A DNA stretch of 64,000 bases. Source: Clostridiaceae bacterium (GTDB lineage Bacteria; Bacillota; Clostridia; Saccharofermentanales; Saccharofermentanaceae). The position numbers and the translations under genes are program-made. The notes beneath the pieces were generated by a model. That model was not told the origin of the DNA, did no database searches, and was given only the letters and a program-made list of their open reading frames with translations. The stretch lies in contig JAAYFK010000023.1 of NCBI GenBank assembly GCA_012728275.1, positions 1 to 64,000 of the forward strand, read 5' to 3'. Shown here piece by piece: positions 26,304 to 35,066 of the stretch (position 1 is the stretch's first letter; each line of letters begins with the position of its first letter).

Positions 26304-27836
26304 ATGCCTATTATCATTGTAATGTTGGTAGTCTTCGTTGCCGTACTTGTTTTTGTAGGTTTCATGTGTCGCAAAAAGGCAACAGACGTAAACAGCTTTG
26401 TTCTTGGTGGCCGTTCTGTAGGTCCTTGGCTTACAGCATTTGCTTATGGAACGAGTTACTTCTCAGCTGTTATTTTTGTAGGTTATGCTGGCCAGTTTGG
26501 TTGGAAGTTCGGAGTAGCTTCGACTTGGATCGGAATTGGTAATGCTATTCTCGGTTCTCTTCTAGCGTGGATTGTTCTTGGAAGAAGAACTAGATTGATG
26601 ACGCATAAACTTGATAGCAAGACGATGCCAGAGTTCTTCGCTGGTAGATTTAAATCAAAGGGTTTGAGAATTCTGTCCTCTTTGATTATCTTTGTGTTCT
26701 TAATCCCATATACAGCATCGCTTTATAATGGACTTTCTAGAATTTTCGAGATGGCTTTCCATATTGATTATACATATTGCATTATTGGAATGGCTGTTCT
26801 TACCGCTATTTACGTAATAGTTGGCGGGTATTTAGCTACCGCTGTTAATGACTTTATTCAAGGAATTATCATGTTAGCGGGTATTGTACTTGTAGTGCTC
26901 GCCGTATTAAATATTAATGGCGGCTTTATGAGTTCTATCGAGGTTCTCGCGAACGTTCAGGGTGATTCATCAATTCCGGGCGCTTATATATCATTCTTTG
27001 GGCCGCTCCCGGTGGATCTTATGGGAGTAATTATTCTTACATCTCTTGGAACATGGGGATTGCCTCAGATGGTTCAGAAGTTCTATGCTATTAAGCATGA
27101 GGATTCTATTCGAAAAGGAACAATCATCTCTACAATTTTTGCTGTAGTCGTTGCTGGAGGATGCTATTTCTTAGGCGGATTTGGTCGTCTATTCATGACT
27201 CAAGAAGAAGTAACAGCGAATGGTTTCGATTCCATCATTCCTACTATGCTTGAGTCTTTGCCGGATATGCTAGTAGGAATTGTAATTGTTCTTGTACTTT
27301 CTGCTTCAATGTCTACATTGTCGGCGTTAGTTCTTACATCTAGCTCAACATTGACCCTCGATATTATCGATAAAAACATTGTTAAGAATATGAGCGAGAA
27401 AGGTAAGCTTCTATGGGTTCGATTACTTGTAGTTGCATTCATTGCTATTTCTGCAGTTATCGCGATAATTCAATTTAATAGTTCAGTTACTTTCATAGCT
27501 CAATTAATGGGAGTATCATGGGGCGCTCTTGCAGGTGCATTCTTGGCACCATTCCTTTATGGTCTATATTGGAAGGGAACAACAAAGCTCTCTTGCTATG
27601 TTTGCTTCTCATTCGCTTCGATTATCATGATTCTAAACTTGTTCTTCAGATCAAGTTTCCCAACTCTTCTCCAATCTCCAATCAACTGTGGTGCATTTAC
27701 CATGATAGCTGGTCTGCTGATTGTTCCTATAGTAAGTCTTATCTCACCAAAGCCTGATCGCAAGCTTGTTGAAGATACTTTCTCTTGCTATAACAAGGAA
27801 GTAGTTGCTCAAGCTAAAACAAGTCTTGAAGATTGA
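26304..27836 (+). CDS. Sodium:solute symporter family protein, predicted tyrosine transporter
   Basis: A 510-residue membrane protein of the SSS family with about thirteen hydrophobic segments. Landmarks are 'FVLGGRSVGPWLTAFAYGTSYFSAVIF' type residues near 33-60 (SSS substrate and Na+ region), 'MPEFFAGRFKSKGLRILSS' near 112 and 'GTWGLPQMVQKFYAIKHE' near 250. PutP-like members carry proline; others carry sugars or vitamins. Start at 26304 follows AAGGAGG by 5 bases; a TTG five codons upstream is ignored because it overlaps the Shine-Dalgarno. The leader T-box with an apparent Tyr specifier is the only direct clue to substrate, so a Na+/tyrosine symporter is proposed. Confidence 0.88.
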   Translation: MPIIIVMLVVFVAVLVFVGFMCRKKATDVNSFVLGGRSVGPWLTAFAYGTSYFSAVIFVGYAGQFGWKFGVASTWIGIGNAILGSLLAWIVLGRRTRLMTHKLDSKTMPEFFAGRFKSKGLRILSSLIIFVFLIPYTASLYNGLSRIFEMAFHIDYTYCIIGMAVLTAIYVIVGGYLATAVNDFIQGIIMLAGIVLVVLAVLNINGGFMSSIEVLANVQGDSSIPGAYISFFGPLPVDLMGVIILTSLGTWGLPQMVQKFYAIKHEDSIRKGTIISTIFAVVVAGGCYFLGGFGRLFMTQEEVTANGFDSIIPTMLESLPDMLVGIVIVLVLSASMSTLSALVLTSSSTLTLDIIDKNIVKNMSEKGKLLWVRLLVVAFIAISAVIAIIQFNSSVTFIAQLMGVSWGALAGAFLAPFLYGLYWKGTTKLSCYVCFSFASIIMILNLFFRSSFPTLLQSPINCGAFTMIAGLLIVPIVSLISPKPDRKLVEDTFSCYNKEVVAQAKTSLED

Positions 27837-27859
27837 ATGATTAACTGAGTATTAATTTC

Positions 27860-27892
27860 AACTGCCACTCATTATGGGTGGCAGTTTTGTTT
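27860..27892 (+). terminator. Terminator of the symporter gene
   Basis: A 9-bp stem AACTGCCAC / GTGGCAGTT with a 9-base loop and TTGTTTGG tail, 23 bases past the stop codon. Confidence 0.85.
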
Positions 27893-27973
27893 GGGGCAAT
27901 TGACTAATTGTGCTATGATATGAAATGCAAATTCGCTATTCTTTTCGATTATTCAATATATTAGGAGTTATCA

Positions 27974-29908
27974 ATGCCACAGATTTCGATTAACAATGTA
28001 AGTAAGATTTATCGCGACAAAGTAGTCTTGGATGATATATCTTTTCGAATAAACGAAGGCGACAAGATAGCTTTTATTGGAAACAATGGTGCAGGCAAGA
28101 CGACGCTTTTCAAGATAATAAAGGGAATAAACAAGGCCGATTTGGGCGAGGTAATAGTACACGGTAATGTAATTGTTGGTTTTCTGTCGCAGAATATGGA
28201 CGAACAGGATCTAAGAGGAACATCACTTAAGCCTCAAAAGCTAATCGATTTGGAGGAAAGAAAGCTTACAGTAGAAGCGATGCTATCTTCAGTAGAACAG
28301 GGTAGCATTAAGCAAGAAGAGCTTCTTCGAGAATATTCTGAAATTCTTTCGGCTTATGAATCCCTAGGCGGATATGATTACGATTATCGCATTAATGAGG
28401 CTTTAAATGGATTGGGACTTACTGATATTTCTCAAAGAGAAGATTTCACTACTCTTTCGGGAGGCGAGAAGATGCGAGTTTGTTTGGCTCAGCTTGTTGT
28501 AGCTAGGCCAGATGTGCTACTTCTTGATGAGCCCACGAATCATTTGGATGTTGAGGCAGTTGAGTGGCTTGAACAGTATTTATCGTCATATGGCGGGTCC
28601 GTATTTGTTATCTCACATGATAGACATTTCATCGATAAGGTTGCTAATAGAGTAATCGAATTAACAGATGGTAAAGTAATCGAGTACAGAGGCAATTACT
28701 CTGATTATGTTCTCCAAAAGAATGAGTTCATTAAGTCACAGCAGGCTTTGGTCGCAAATTTGGAGGATGAGCTTAGTCACCAACTAGACGTTAAACAAAC
28801 AATGCTTTCTCATCGCAATATTTCCGGCTATCATCAGCGAGAGAAAATGGTAGATAAGCTTGAGACTGTCTTAGAGAAAGAGAAGGCCAAGTTATCTTCC
28901 GGTGGTATGCAAATGAATTTTAAGTTCGTGCCAGGACAAAGAAGTGGAGCGAACGACAAAATACTTATTAGTGTTAAGGAAGTAAGCAAGAAGTTTGATG
29001 ATGACCCTCTTCTTTTTGAGAATGTGAGTTTCGAGCTTAAGGCTAATGAGAAGATTTTCCTTTGCGGCCCTAATGGTTGTGGAAAGTCGACCTTACTTAC
29101 GATGCTTCTTGGTCGGCAAGGTGGTTTTGACGGAACGGTCTTGATTGCGGAGAACTTAAAATGTGGATTCATGGGGCAATTTGTTCCGTTTGATGACGAA
29201 GAAATATCATGCCTTGATGAGCTAATGCTAAACACTGATTTGACTCAAACCGAGGCGCGCAATACGCTTGCTAGATTTGGATTTCGAGAACTTGATGTTT
29301 TTAAGAAAATAAACGTTTTGTCTGGTGGAGAGAGAACAAGGCTTTATCTTTGTCGTCTTTTGCTTGAGAAGCCTGATATTTTGTTCTTGGATGAGCCTAC
29401 GAATCATTTGGACATTGCATCAAGAGAAGTGCTTGAGGATGCTCTGAGTGCTTATGATGGAGCGATTGTGTGCGTTTCTCATGATAGATTTTTTATCGAT
29501 AAATGTGCTGATAGTATCTTAGGATTCTATGAGAGTACAGCGGAGGTTTTCGAAAAGTATAGTAACTATCGTTTGTTCTTGAGTAATCGGCTTTCTGTTG
29601 CTAAAAAGGAGAAGATAGTCAAGAACGAGAAAACTTCCCGTGTTACAGAGGGCAAGATTGCATCGCAAAATAAGGCTTCTGAGAGAAAAGCTGTTGCCAT
29701 GCGTCGGACTCGAGTCAGGGAACTAGAATCGCTAATTGAGGATTACGAGGCAAGAATAAAGCAAATGGAAGAATTATTTACTAACGGCGCGACTACGCAG
29801 CAGTATGAAGAATATGCTGATATTACGAGGCAGTTAGAGGATTATAATGAAGAATACTTGAATCTTTGCGAGGAGGAAGACAAATATAAGGATTCTATTT
29901 CACGATAA
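27974..29908 (+). CDS. ABC-F family ATPase
   Basis: A 644-residue soluble protein with two ABC ATPase domains and no membrane segment. Domain 1 has Walker A GNNGAGKTT near residue 37, signature LSGGEKMRV near 161 and Walker B 'VLLLDEPTNHLD' near 182; domain 2 has GPNGCGKST near 363, LSGGERTRL near 451 and 'LFLDEPTNHLD' near 470. A charged linker joins them, and the C-terminal 90 residues are a coiled coil ('RVRELESLIEDYEARIKQMEE'). ABC-F proteins bind the ribosome E site and act on translation or protect against antibiotics; this one resembles the YdiF/Uup type rather than a dedicated resistance protein. TAGGAG lies 7 bases before the ATG. Confidence 0.92.
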   Translation: MPQISINNVSKIYRDKVVLDDISFRINEGDKIAFIGNNGAGKTTLFKIIKGINKADLGEVIVHGNVIVGFLSQNMDEQDLRGTSLKPQKLIDLEERKLTVEAMLSSVEQGSIKQEELLREYSEILSAYESLGGYDYDYRINEALNGLGLTDISQREDFTTLSGGEKMRVCLAQLVVARPDVLLLDEPTNHLDVEAVEWLEQYLSSYGGSVFVISHDRHFIDKVANRVIELTDGKVIEYRGNYSDYVLQKNEFIKSQQALVANLEDELSHQLDVKQTMLSHRNISGYHQREKMVDKLETVLEKEKAKLSSGGMQMNFKFVPGQRSGANDKILISVKEVSKKFDDDPLLFENVSFELKANEKIFLCGPNGCGKSTLLTMLLGRQGGFDGTVLIAENLKCGFMGQFVPFDDEEISCLDELMLNTDLTQTEARNTLARFGFRELDVFKKINVLSGGERTRLYLCRLLLEKPDILFLDEPTNHLDIASREVLEDALSAYDGAIVCVSHDRFFIDKCADSILGFYESTAEVFEKYSNYRLFLSNRLSVAKKEKIVKNEKTSRVTEGKIASQNKASERKAVAMRRTRVRELESLIEDYEARIKQMEELFTNGATTQQYEEYADITRQLEDYNEEYLNLCEEEDKYKDSISR

Positions 29909-30055
29909 TACATTATATAGAGATCTGATTGATTCAGATTCAATTTGATCTTAGTTGTTGGATATTAAAAATGGCTAACGCTATATGTGAAGAGTTATTA
30001 AATTTGGTATAATATTATTTACAATTAATGATTCTAGCGATTAAGTGAGGCATAT

Positions 30056-31594
30056 ATGTCCAAGAAACTAATAGCTGTTATAGACATTGGATCTCTTGTT
30101 GCGAGGCTCAAAGTTTTCGAACTCAGCACTAAGGGAAAGCCAAAGGAAGTTGAGACAGTACGAAAGTATACATCAATCGGTACAAGGAGTTTCATAGAGG
30201 GTGCAATTCCGTCTAACCAAATTGATGAGATATGTGATTGCCTTAACGAGTTTGGGATGAAGTGTAGGGAATACAAGGTTTCCAGAGTATTCTGTGTAGC
30301 AACGAGTGCTTTAAGAGAGAGCAGTAATCGTGATGTTGTTCTTGAGAGAGTACGAATTAGAACGGGCTATAGAATTGATATTTTGGATAATTCCATGGAA
30401 CGTTACTATCACAATATGTCTATTCGTGAGACTATGCCAGATTTCACCAGTATTATTGCAAATGGAACGATGATTCTCGACATAGGTGCCGGCTCGATGC
30501 AAGCAACTGTTTATGATAAATCGGAGTTTGTCTTCTCACAGAACACAGTTCTAGGCTCTCTTCGTATTTCTGGTTTATTATCTGATATAGAGGATAGAAC
30601 CACGCATTATGAGGATGTTCTTGAGGAGTTTATCGCGCAGGATATGGATGATTATCATGCTGTTGAACCTAAGGGAATTACTTATCAGAATTTAATAGCT
30701 TTTGGCGGTGAGATGGGCTTTATTAAGCTTCTTGCGGGTCAGAAGTCCAGAAAGGATTGCATTCTAAGTAAGAAGCAGTTTCTTTCTGTCTATGAGTATC
30801 TATTGAAGACTAGGCCAACAGATTTAACATTGAATCATTCCATACCTTCCAATATTGCACCTTTGCTTTTGCCAACGGCTTTGATTATTCGTAACATGCT
30901 TGAGTATACTGACTTGGAGACGGTATATCTTCCTAATGCATCTCTATCTGAAGGAATTGTATACAACTATGCATACAAGTATATGGAATATCCGACGGTA
31001 ATGAACCCGGATATTGACATTATTTTCGCTGCTAGAAATATTTCAAAGAGATATAAATGTGATAAGAAACATACAGAATTTGTTGAGAAGACGGCTTTGA
31101 TGCTTTTCGATTGTACGAAGAAGTATAATGGTCTAAGTGAGAGGGATAGGCAACTTTTGCAGCTTTCAAGCATTCTTCATGAAGTTGGCAAATATGTTCA
31201 TTCAAAGAGTCATAATGATGCGGCGCATATGCTAATTAAGTATTCTGAGATTGTTGGAATTAACTCAGACGAGCTAGATATTATTGGACTAGTAGTTCGC
31301 TTGTATCCTAAGGATGATGCATATGATGACCCTTATTATAGAAACTTGCCAGCTGAGAAGAAAGTAATTATATCTAAGTTAACTGCTATGCTTAGATTAG
31401 CTGATGCTCTGGATTCATCACACAGGCAGAAAGTAAAAAAACTTAAGGCTACATTGGATAAGGATAGTATGGCTCTTGTATGCGAATGTTCGAGTGATAT
31501 GTCTTTTGAAGAGTGGTCTTTCGAGCGAAGAAGTAAGCTTTTTATTGAGGTACTAGGAATTAATCCTCAGCTTAAGATAAGGAGACAAAGATAA
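30056..31594 (+). CDS. ppx: Ppx/GppA phosphatase family exopolyphosphatase
   Basis: A 512-residue protein of the ASKHA Ppx/GppA class. Residues 1-300 carry 'AVIDIGSLVARLKVFE' and 'VFCVATSALRESSN' and a 'MILDIGAGSMQATVYD' phosphate-binding block near 142. Residues about 320-510 contain an HD-like helical domain with 'SSILHEVGKYVHSKSHNDAAHML'. The enzyme removes terminal phosphate from polyphosphate or converts pppGpp to ppGpp. Its stop codon overlaps the ppk1 start (TAATG), so synthesis and breakdown of polyphosphate are coupled here. Confidence 0.9.
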   Translation: MSKKLIAVIDIGSLVARLKVFELSTKGKPKEVETVRKYTSIGTRSFIEGAIPSNQIDEICDCLNEFGMKCREYKVSRVFCVATSALRESSNRDVVLERVRIRTGYRIDILDNSMERYYHNMSIRETMPDFTSIIANGTMILDIGAGSMQATVYDKSEFVFSQNTVLGSLRISGLLSDIEDRTTHYEDVLEEFIAQDMDDYHAVEPKGITYQNLIAFGGEMGFIKLLAGQKSRKDCILSKKQFLSVYEYLLKTRPTDLTLNHSIPSNIAPLLLPTALIIRNMLEYTDLETVYLPNASLSEGIVYNYAYKYMEYPTVMNPDIDIIFAARNISKRYKCDKKHTEFVEKTALMLFDCTKKYNGLSERDRQLLQLSSILHEVGKYVHSKSHNDAAHMLIKYSEIVGINSDELDIIGLVVRLYPKDDAYDDPYYRNLPAEKKVIISKLTAMLRLADALDSSHRQKVKKLKATLDKDSMALVCECSSDMSFEEWSFERRSKLFIEVLGINPQLKIRRQR

Positions 31595-33825
31595 TGGCAG
31601 TGACTAAGAGGAAGATATCCCAAAAGACTAAGAAGTATGATGATTACTCGAATTTACCATCTGACTCTGCGATTTATTTCAATAGAGAACTAAGCTGGCT
31701 AGAATTCAATGATCGAATTTTGCATGAGGCTAGAGATACTAAGAATCCATTATTGGAGCGTCTAAAGTTTCTATCAATTACGGCTTCTAATCTTGATGAG
31801 TTTTATATAGTTCGCGTTGCTTCTTTAAGGGATATGCAAAGTGTAAATTTTTCGGGTCAAGATATAGCAGGTATGACTATATCTGAGCAACTGGCGAGCA
31901 TTGACGAGAAAACAAGGCAATCAATGGCTTTAATGTATTCGACGTACAATAGATCGCTTCTTCCTTCACTTAAGCAGAACAATATATTCATTGATTCTTA
32001 TGACAGTTTAGATAGTCGCAAGAAAGAGATTTGTGATTACTACTTTAAGTCTGTTCTTTACCCAATTCTTACTCCTATGGCAGTAGATGCCTCGCGTCCT
32101 TTTCCTTTGATATACAACCGAATGCTAAATTTATGCGTATTTATTGAGCGAAAAGACGACCAACTTCTTAAGCCTAATGATGACGATGAAGATGCCGATC
32201 AAGATAATACGAAGTATAACTATGCTACCTTACAGATTCCTAATGTTGTTCCAAGAATGTATTTGATTTCTGACGGAAATGGTTCAAAGCACTTTGTTCC
32301 AGTTGAGCAAATAATACAAGCCAACCTTGGAATGCTGTTCTATGGTCAAGAGGTAATTTCATCAGGGTGTTATAGAATCATGCGTAATGCTGACCTTGAT
32401 ATTGACGAGGATGAAGCAGAGGATTTACTTAAAGTAATTGAGGAGCAAGTCCGTAAGCGTAGATATGGTGAAATAATTCGTCTTGAAGTTGAAGAAGACA
32501 TTCAACCAGAACTACTTGAATTCATAGCCACTGAGCTCTCTATAGCTTCAAAAGACGTATTCTGCGTTAACGGCCCTATCGATTTGACTTTCCTAATGAA
32601 AGTATACTCTACCATTGACGAAGAGTTCCCATCTCTTTGTTACAAACCTCATACACCAGCGCTAGCTTCAATGTTTGATGGCGATTACAGTAATATTTTC
32701 GAAAAGATAAGGCAAAAGGATCGCTTGGTTCATCATCCGTATGAGACATTTGAGCCAGTTCTTGAGTTTGTTCGTCAAGCGGCAAATGACCCGAATGTAC
32801 TAGCGATTAAGCAAACGTTGTATCGTGTATCTGATGTGTCGCCAATTATTACGTCTTTACTTGAGGCTGCTCATAACGGTAAGCAGGTAATGGTTCTTGT
32901 TGAACTTAAGGCTAGGTTTGATGAGGAGAATAATATCAATTGGGCGAAGAAACTTGAGAATGCTGGATGCCATGTAATTTATGGTCTTGTTGGCTTGAAG
33001 ACTCATAGCAAGATTACTCTTGTCGTTCGAAAAGAAGATGACGGTATTCGTCGTTACTTACATATAGCAACAGGAAACTACAACGATTTTACTGCCAAGA
33101 TATATACGGATATAGGATTATTTACTGCTTCAGAGGGTTTTGGCGAAGATGCTTCAGAATTTTTCAACATGCTTTCTGGCTTCTCGATACCAGATAGTTG
33201 GAGAAGACTAATTTCAGCTCCGATTTGGATGAAGGATTATTTTATTAAGAAAATTAGAAGAGAAGCTGATAATGCTAAAGAAGGTAAGAAGGCTAGAATA
33301 ATTGTCAAGTGTAATTCGCTTGTAGACCCAGAGATTATCCGGGACTTATATGTAGCCTCGTGTTCTGGCGTAAAAATTGATTTAATAGTTCGAGGAATAT
33401 GCTGCCTAAAGCCTGGAATTCCAAATTTATCCGAGAATATTACCGTTCGCTCTATTACAGGTCGTTTCTTGGAACATTCTAGAATCTTCTATTTCTGGAA
33501 CGAGGGACACGAGGACTTGTTTTTATCATCGGCCGACTGGATGCCTCGTAATCTAGATAGGCGAGTTGAGCTTCTTTTTCCAGTAGAAGACAAAGATTGC
33601 CGTGCACGAGTAATGGAGATTCTTAAAGAAGAACTAGAAGATACAATAAGGGCGCATTTCTTGAGCTCCGATGGCAAGTATCACAAGTACGACTTACGTG
33701 GCAAGGCTAAGCTTGATAGTCAAGAAAGACTAATTGAACTAGCCCAAAATGAAGATAACAAGAGAAATAAAACTATAGAGACGAACAGCTTTGAACCTGC
33801 TTTGTCCGATTTAGAAGATACTTGA
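31594..33825 (+). CDS. ppk1: Polyphosphate kinase 1
   Basis: A 743-residue Ppk1, somewhat long because of an acidic insertion near residue 200 (DDDEDADQDN). N-domain starts 'YFNRELSWLEFNDRIL'; the catalytic core shows 'IKQTLYRVSD' near 408, 'VELKARFDEENNINWAKKLE' near 437, the phosphohistidine block 'LKTHSKITLV' near 468 and 'HIATGNYND' near 489. It makes long-chain polyphosphate from ATP at the membrane. One base of overlap links it to ppx upstream, and galM follows with 4 bases of overlap of frames or 14 bases to its chosen ATG. Confidence 0.97.
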   Translation: MAVTKRKISQKTKKYDDYSNLPSDSAIYFNRELSWLEFNDRILHEARDTKNPLLERLKFLSITASNLDEFYIVRVASLRDMQSVNFSGQDIAGMTISEQLASIDEKTRQSMALMYSTYNRSLLPSLKQNNIFIDSYDSLDSRKKEICDYYFKSVLYPILTPMAVDASRPFPLIYNRMLNLCVFIERKDDQLLKPNDDDEDADQDNTKYNYATLQIPNVVPRMYLISDGNGSKHFVPVEQIIQANLGMLFYGQEVISSGCYRIMRNADLDIDEDEAEDLLKVIEEQVRKRRYGEIIRLEVEEDIQPELLEFIATELSIASKDVFCVNGPIDLTFLMKVYSTIDEEFPSLCYKPHTPALASMFDGDYSNIFEKIRQKDRLVHHPYETFEPVLEFVRQAANDPNVLAIKQTLYRVSDVSPIITSLLEAAHNGKQVMVLVELKARFDEENNINWAKKLENAGCHVIYGLVGLKTHSKITLVVRKEDDGIRRYLHIATGNYNDFTAKIYTDIGLFTASEGFGEDASEFFNMLSGFSIPDSWRRLISAPIWMKDYFIKKIRREADNAKEGKKARIIVKCNSLVDPEIIRDLYVASCSGVKIDLIVRGICCLKPGIPNLSENITVRSITGRFLEHSRIFYFWNEGHEDLFLSSADWMPRNLDRRVELLFPVEDKDCRARVMEILKEELEDTIRAHFLSSDGKYHKYDLRGKAKLDSQERLIELAQNEDNKRNKTIETNSFEPALSDLEDT

Positions 33826-33839
33826 TCAAAGGAGAATAT

Positions 33840-34958
33840 ATGGTTACATCTATACTTAGGCAAGACTATTTATCACAGTCAAAACCAGAAGAATACAAGG
33901 GAAAATCCTTTAGCTTTACTCTTAATTCTATTAGTGGAAATGAAGCAGTAATTCTTTCATACGGAGCACTGATTGCTAGTTTGGATATTATTCGTGAAGA
34001 CGGAACGAAGGTCGATGTAGTTCTTGGTTTAAAGGGATTAGATGAATATATGGCGTCTATGTCGAATCATGGAGCTGTTGTCGGAAGATGTGCCAATAGA
34101 ACCAAGGGCGCGAAACTCTCACTTAATGGTAGAGAGTATAATCTCCCAGTCAATGATGGACCAAACAATCTTCATGGCGGTAGTCCTTCATATCAGAATG
34201 TCTTCTGGGAAGCAGAGATTCTTAATGCTGAGAAGGCAAATGATTATGTTGAGAGTTCCAGAATCATTGGTGTTCCTGAACTTGAAGGAGAAGCTCTTCT
34301 GCTTAGGTACATGTCACCAGATGGTTCATGTGGATTTCCTGGAAACCTAGATTCACAGGTTTTTTACGCTTGGGCAAAGAATTCAACTTTGCTTATTATT
34401 TATAGAGGACAAAGCGATTCTGATACTATTTTCGCTCCTACAAATCACTCTTACTTCAATCTTGCGGGGCATAATAGCGGAAGTGTAAGCGATAACTTGT
34501 TGATGATTAACTCGGATTCAATAACGCTAAAGGATAGTGAAAACTGTCCTACAGGTGAGATTAGCTCGGTGGACGGTACTATCTTCGATTTTCGTGAGAT
34601 GGATTTTGTTGAGAAGGTTCTTAATGAAGACAATCCTCAAACGGCTACTTCAAGGGGAATTGATCAAAACTATTGTATTCATACTAGTGAAGGATCGTAT
34701 TCATATGCGGCAAGTCTAACTGAGCCGGAAAGCGGTTTGAATATGGATGTTTATACGGATATGCCAGGTCTTCAAGTTTATTGTGGTAATCATCTAGGTG
34801 GAAACGATCAGAAGGGTGAAATCCCGTATTCACAATACGGAGCGATTTGCCTTGAAGCCCAGATGTACCCGAATGCAATAAACATTTCTTCTTTCGCCTC
34901 GCCAGTAATTAAGAAGAATGAAGTTAAGTATCACATCTGTGGATACTCCTTTGATTGA
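33840..34958 (+). CDS. galM: Aldose 1-epimerase
   Basis: A 372-residue mutarotase of the GalM family: 'YGALIASLDI' near residue 41, 'GAVVGRCANR' near 79, 'LHGGSPSYQNVFWE' near 110 (catalytic His region), 'TNHSYFNLAGH' near 202 (catalytic His) and 'CLEAQMYPNA' near 340 (catalytic Glu). It interconverts alpha and beta anomers of hexoses. The ATG at 33840 has AAGGAG at 5 bases; a TTG at 33822 overlaps the ppk1 stop and lacks a ribosome site. Confidence 0.93.
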   Translation: MVTSILRQDYLSQSKPEEYKGKSFSFTLNSISGNEAVILSYGALIASLDIIREDGTKVDVVLGLKGLDEYMASMSNHGAVVGRCANRTKGAKLSLNGREYNLPVNDGPNNLHGGSPSYQNVFWEAEILNAEKANDYVESSRIIGVPELEGEALLLRYMSPDGSCGFPGNLDSQVFYAWAKNSTLLIIYRGQSDSDTIFAPTNHSYFNLAGHNSGSVSDNLLMINSDSITLKDSENCPTGEISSVDGTIFDFREMDFVEKVLNEDNPQTATSRGIDQNYCIHTSEGSYSYAASLTEPESGLNMDVYTDMPGLQVYCGNHLGGNDQKGEIPYSQYGAICLEAQMYPNAINISSFASPVIKKNEVKYHICGYSFD

Positions 34959-35003
34959 TTTTGAAAAGAAGTATATCCTTTATTAAAGTAAATCTTAAAT
35001 CAA

Positions 35004-35033
35004 AACGGCTATCGATATAAATCGGTAGCCGTT
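35004..35033 (-). terminator. Terminator of the gltX-glnS transcript
   Basis: Stem AACGGCTA..GAT / ATC..TAGCCGTT between galM and glnS. On the minus strand it is followed by TTTTGATTTAAG; on the plus strand by AATTGCTT, so it works mainly for glnS and perhaps also as a weak end for galM. Confidence 0.75.
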
Positions 35034-35066
35034 AATTGCTTGAACTTAATTCAATGCTTATCAGTT

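Noticed and set aside
28834..29235. A 133-codon minus-strand frame within the ABC-F gene
   Set aside because: It is antisense to conserved ATPase sequence; its Ser/Pro-rich content mirrors the opposite strand codons.
29917..29955. Short hairpin ATCTGA / TCAGAT after the ABC-F gene
   Set aside because: Only 6 bp with a weak T-run; not enough to call a terminator.
30008..30013. TATAAT box before ppx
   Set aside because: No fitting -35 at 16-18 bases and no TG extension, so the promoter call is not supported.
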